Positions 25,183 through 27,101 of a stretch of 27,101 nt of DNA are shown in pieces. This DNA is from Verrucomicrobiota bacterium. GTDB taxonomy: Bacteria > Verrucomicrobiota > Verrucomicrobiia > Limisphaerales > CAIQOK01. Position 1 is the first letter of the stretch, and each line of letters begins with the position of its first letter. The notes beneath the pieces were generated by a model, which was not told the DNA's origin, did no database searches, and saw only the letters and a list, made by a program, of their open reading frames with translations. The position numbers and the translations under genes are program-made. The stretch lies in contig JANYDP010000301.1 in the NCBI GenBank assembly GCA_025363535.1, forward strand, positions 1 through 27,101. The letters are read 5' to 3'.

Positions 25183-25278
25183 ATCAATAAAGTTACTTCA
25201 GGCGCAGCCAAGTGATCACCCAAATATCCTACGCCCCCCGCAGCTTTCAGCACGTCATCAAAAAGCAGGACAATCCTC

Positions 25279-26793
25279 TTACGGTTCAACCCGTTGGTAG
25301 CTCACGAACGCCACGCTCCGGCTGTCCGGCGACCACGACGGCACGTTGATCGTCCCCTGCCCGCCAAACAATTTCGCCAGCTCCCGAATTTCGCCCCCAC
25401 CCGCCGGCATCAAGCGCAGCCGCACATCCTGGTTCGCGGGATGACCCGTCACATCTTTCTCAAACGTCACGAACACCAGCCACCGCCCATCCGGCGACGG
25501 ATGCGCAAACCAGTTGTTGTAATCGTCCTTTGTGAGTTGCGCCTGCTCCGTGCCGTCGGCCTTCATCCGCCAGATTTGCATCAACCCACTGCGCACTGAG
25601 TTGAAGTAAATGTATTTTCCGTCGGGCGAATAATCTGGGCCGTCATCCAATCCAAGCGCAACGGTCAACCGCTTTTCTTCGCCGCCGGCAGCAGGCACCG
25701 TGTAAACGTCGAACTCGCCATTTCGCTCCGCGCAATATGCCAGCGTCTGTCCATCCGCCGACCAACCGTGCCAGTACGACGGCGCGTTGGAAGTAATCAG
25801 CCGCGCGGTGCCGCCGGTGATGGGCAATAGGTAAATGCGCGACTTGCCGTCCTGCGTCTGATCGCTGATGGCGAGTTGGGTGCCATCGGGCGAAATGCCG
25901 TGGTCATTGTTGCACCGCGTTGCCAGGCCCGTGTTCAAAACTTCCGGCTTTCCACCTTCCACCGGCAGCTTGTAAATCCGGCCATCTTGATTGAACAAAA
26001 AATATTTTCCGTCGCGCGACCAATTCGGCGCCTCAATGTGATCGCGGGTGTGATAAACGATTCGGCGATCGCCGGACGCGATCAGCACGACTTCCAGCGT
26101 GCTTTGGACTTTCATTTGCGCGCGGTTCGTCGGCATGGGACTCACCAATTCAGGCCGGAGTTCCACGTTGGAAAATTCCGCCTGTTCGATGGCCGCATTG
26201 TCATGCGCGCATACGCCCAAGCCCACATAAAACGGTTCCGTGAACTGAATGCGAAACGAACCGCCCGTCGGTTCGAGCACGCCGCCCGCGTCGCCCGCCG
26301 ACAGGCTCACGTAATCGCCGCGTTTTTCGATCCGCACGCGGCCTGGCTGGAAAATCCTGGCCTGCACCTCCCGCGTCGGCCCGCCGGGCGTCTCGCGATA
26401 TTGAATCGAGGTCAAGCCGTTGCCATGCACCACCGCATCCACGTAAGCCGAATCCGCCGCCAGCGACTGACGAATCACCAGCCCGGCCTTGCGATTCGCG
26501 TTGCCGTTGGTGCCGACCAGCCGGATGTCCGCCGCCAGCAAAAGATCGCCCGTGGCTAGCTTCCAAACATAGTGAAAGGCGTCGTTGGTGAACCACATGT
26601 TCTCGCCGCCGCCTGCGATCCGATAGCTTCCTCGCGCCGCATCGAATTGCGCCAACCCCGGTTTGCCCACGCTGCCAATGTCCCCGTGCGCGGAAAAAAT
26701 TCCCAGTTCGGAAGTCTGACTGAACATGCTGGCCTGGCTCGCCAGTAAAATTCCCGCGAGGCCCGCGCCCAGTTTGCCGAAGATTGAATTCAT
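25279..26793 (-). CDS. Exported TolB-like beta-propeller protein with an N-terminal jelly-roll domain
   Basis: The product has 504 residues from the ATG at 26793 (MNSIFGKLGAGLAGILLASQ), a signal peptide. A GTG at 26817 would overlap the upstream gene. Residues about 30-205 resemble a DUF1349/concanavalin-like sandwich (WFTNDAFHYVWK ... RKAGLVIRQSLAADSAYVDA). The rest is a beta-propeller with about six TolB-like blades, each with a short S-x-D-G turn (WSRDGKYFLF, ISPDGTQLAI, WSADGQTLAY, YSPDGKYIYF, PSPDGRWLVF, WSPDSRSVAF). It resembles secreted proteins often paired with sugar-isomerase genes, and sugar or polymer binding is an inference. It follows the isomerase-like gene by 17 bp on the same strand. 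Confidence 0.87.
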   Translation of the reverse strand: MNSIFGKLGAGLAGILLASQASMFSQTSELGIFSAHGDIGSVGKPGLAQFDAARGSYRIAGGGENMWFTNDAFHYVWKLATGDLLLAADIRLVGTNGNANRKAGLVIRQSLAADSAYVDAVVHGNGLTSIQYRETPGGPTREVQARIFQPGRVRIEKRGDYVSLSAGDAGGVLEPTGGSFRIQFTEPFYVGLGVCAHDNAAIEQAEFSNVELRPELVSPMPTNRAQMKVQSTLEVVLIASGDRRIVYHTRDHIEAPNWSRDGKYFLFNQDGRIYKLPVEGGKPEVLNTGLATRCNNDHGISPDGTQLAISDQTQDGKSRIYLLPITGGTARLITSNAPSYWHGWSADGQTLAYCAERNGEFDVYTVPAAGGEEKRLTVALGLDDGPDYSPDGKYIYFNSVRSGLMQIWRMKADGTEQAQLTKDDYNNWFAHPSPDGRWLVFVTFEKDVTGHPANQDVRLRLMPAGGGEIRELAKLFGGQGTINVPSWSPDSRSVAFVSYQRVEP

Positions 26794-26810
26794 AATTTGG
26801 TTGCGCGCGT

Positions 26811-27101
26811 TCACCACTTCACCGTCTTCAAATAAAGCAGGCTTTGCGGAATTTGTTTTTCCACATCCGGGGATTCGTCTTCGATGAAGTGCCCTTGCAC
26901 GCCCGCCTTGTCAGCAGCGCGCAGAATTGGCGCGTAATCAATTTTCCCCTGGCCCAGCGGCACCTTGTCCAGCGAGCCAGGCACATCCTGGGCAAATTGC
27001 GCGCGCAGGCTGTAAAGTTGCAGCCCGACGGGGTTGCGCGTGTCAGGGTGGGAATCGGCGGACTCAGCCTGAACCCCGGATGCGAGCGTCAAGGCAAGGC
27101 A
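26811..27101 (-). CDS. Sugar-phosphate isomerase/epimerase-like protein with the middle deleted (5' end outside window)
   Basis: The gene enters from the right edge within an export signal (CLALTLASGVQA). It continues with NPVGLQLYSLRAQFAQDVPG, the first strand and helix of a xylose-isomerase-like TIM barrel, and then jumps to the end of the family: PLGQGKIDYAPILRAADKAG, FIEDESPDVEKQIPQSLLYL and KTVKW. In full-length relatives about 150-190 residues with the metal-binding and catalytic residues lie between these parts. The junction (LDKV then PLGQG) is in frame, so an open frame of at least 96 residues remains, but it cannot fold as an active barrel. It may be a decayed gene kept open by chance, or an assembly collapse. 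It lies directly upstream of the propeller gene. Confidence 0.75.
   Translation of the reverse strand, partial: CLALTLASGVQAESADSHPDTRNPVGLQLYSLRAQFAQDVPGSLDKVPLGQGKIDYAPILRAADKAGVQGHFIEDESPDVEKQIPQSLLYLKTVKW

Noticed and set aside
1..27101. CRISPR array, tRNA or rRNA genes, prophage or defence genes
   Set aside because: No regular spaced repeats, cloverleaf-like segments, rRNA motifs or phage or defence domains were recognised.

Overview
The window looks like a chromosomal segment of a GC-rich Verrucomicrobiota bacterium, probably of the Pedosphaerales/Limisphaerales type. The evidence is the gene content. It includes a PEP-CTERM protein, a type IV pilin-like protein with an H-X9-D[G/N] C-terminus, several large secreted proteins ending in a short beta-rich domain that finishes FYR or FFR, a two-partner secretion (TPS) pair, ExbB/ExbD/TonB, and a TolB-like propeller next to a sugar isomerase. 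No rRNA, tRNA or CRISPR array was seen.

Layout. Positions 1-983 (plus strand) hold the tail of an unknown gene, a non-coding stretch with two perfect inverted repeats, and a small Lys/Ala/Arg-rich histone-H1-like protein. Positions 1037-17809 are one long minus-strand run. In transcription order it contains a secreted protein, a PstS-like binding protein with a strong terminator, an AraC-type regulator fused in frame to a TpsB outer-membrane transporter, the TpsA exoprotein, ExbB, ExbD, TonB, a second ExbD, a GspC-like protein, a PEP-CTERM protein, a small membrane-anchored CxxC protein, a PhoA-type alkaline phosphatase and a final secreted protein. Positions 17810-18589 are an intergenic gap. 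Positions 18590-23751 (plus) carry a 671-residue secreted protein, an internally deleted IS630-type element with intact ends, and a multidomain GH30-like glycoside hydrolase. Positions 23874-27101 (minus) carry a pilin-like protein with a partner lipoprotein, a TolB-like protein with a beta-propeller, and a sugar-phosphate isomerase-like gene that has lost its middle.

How the genes may work together. The minus-strand block combines a PstS-like protein, a TPS exporter, an ExbB/ExbD/TonB energy module, a GspC-like protein and an alkaline phosphatase. This recalls the phosphate-starvation region of Pseudomonas aeruginosa (Hxc type II secretion, PstS-like LapA, PdtA/PdtB, ExbB2/ExbD2). I infer a surface phosphate-scavenging locus with a different gene order and its own regulator. 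This rests on gene content; no regulatory site was proved.

Caveats. Two genes are each broken by one missing base in or beside a short homopolymer (near 5507 and 14937), which could be sequencing or assembly error. Family calls come from motif recognition, without database searches.
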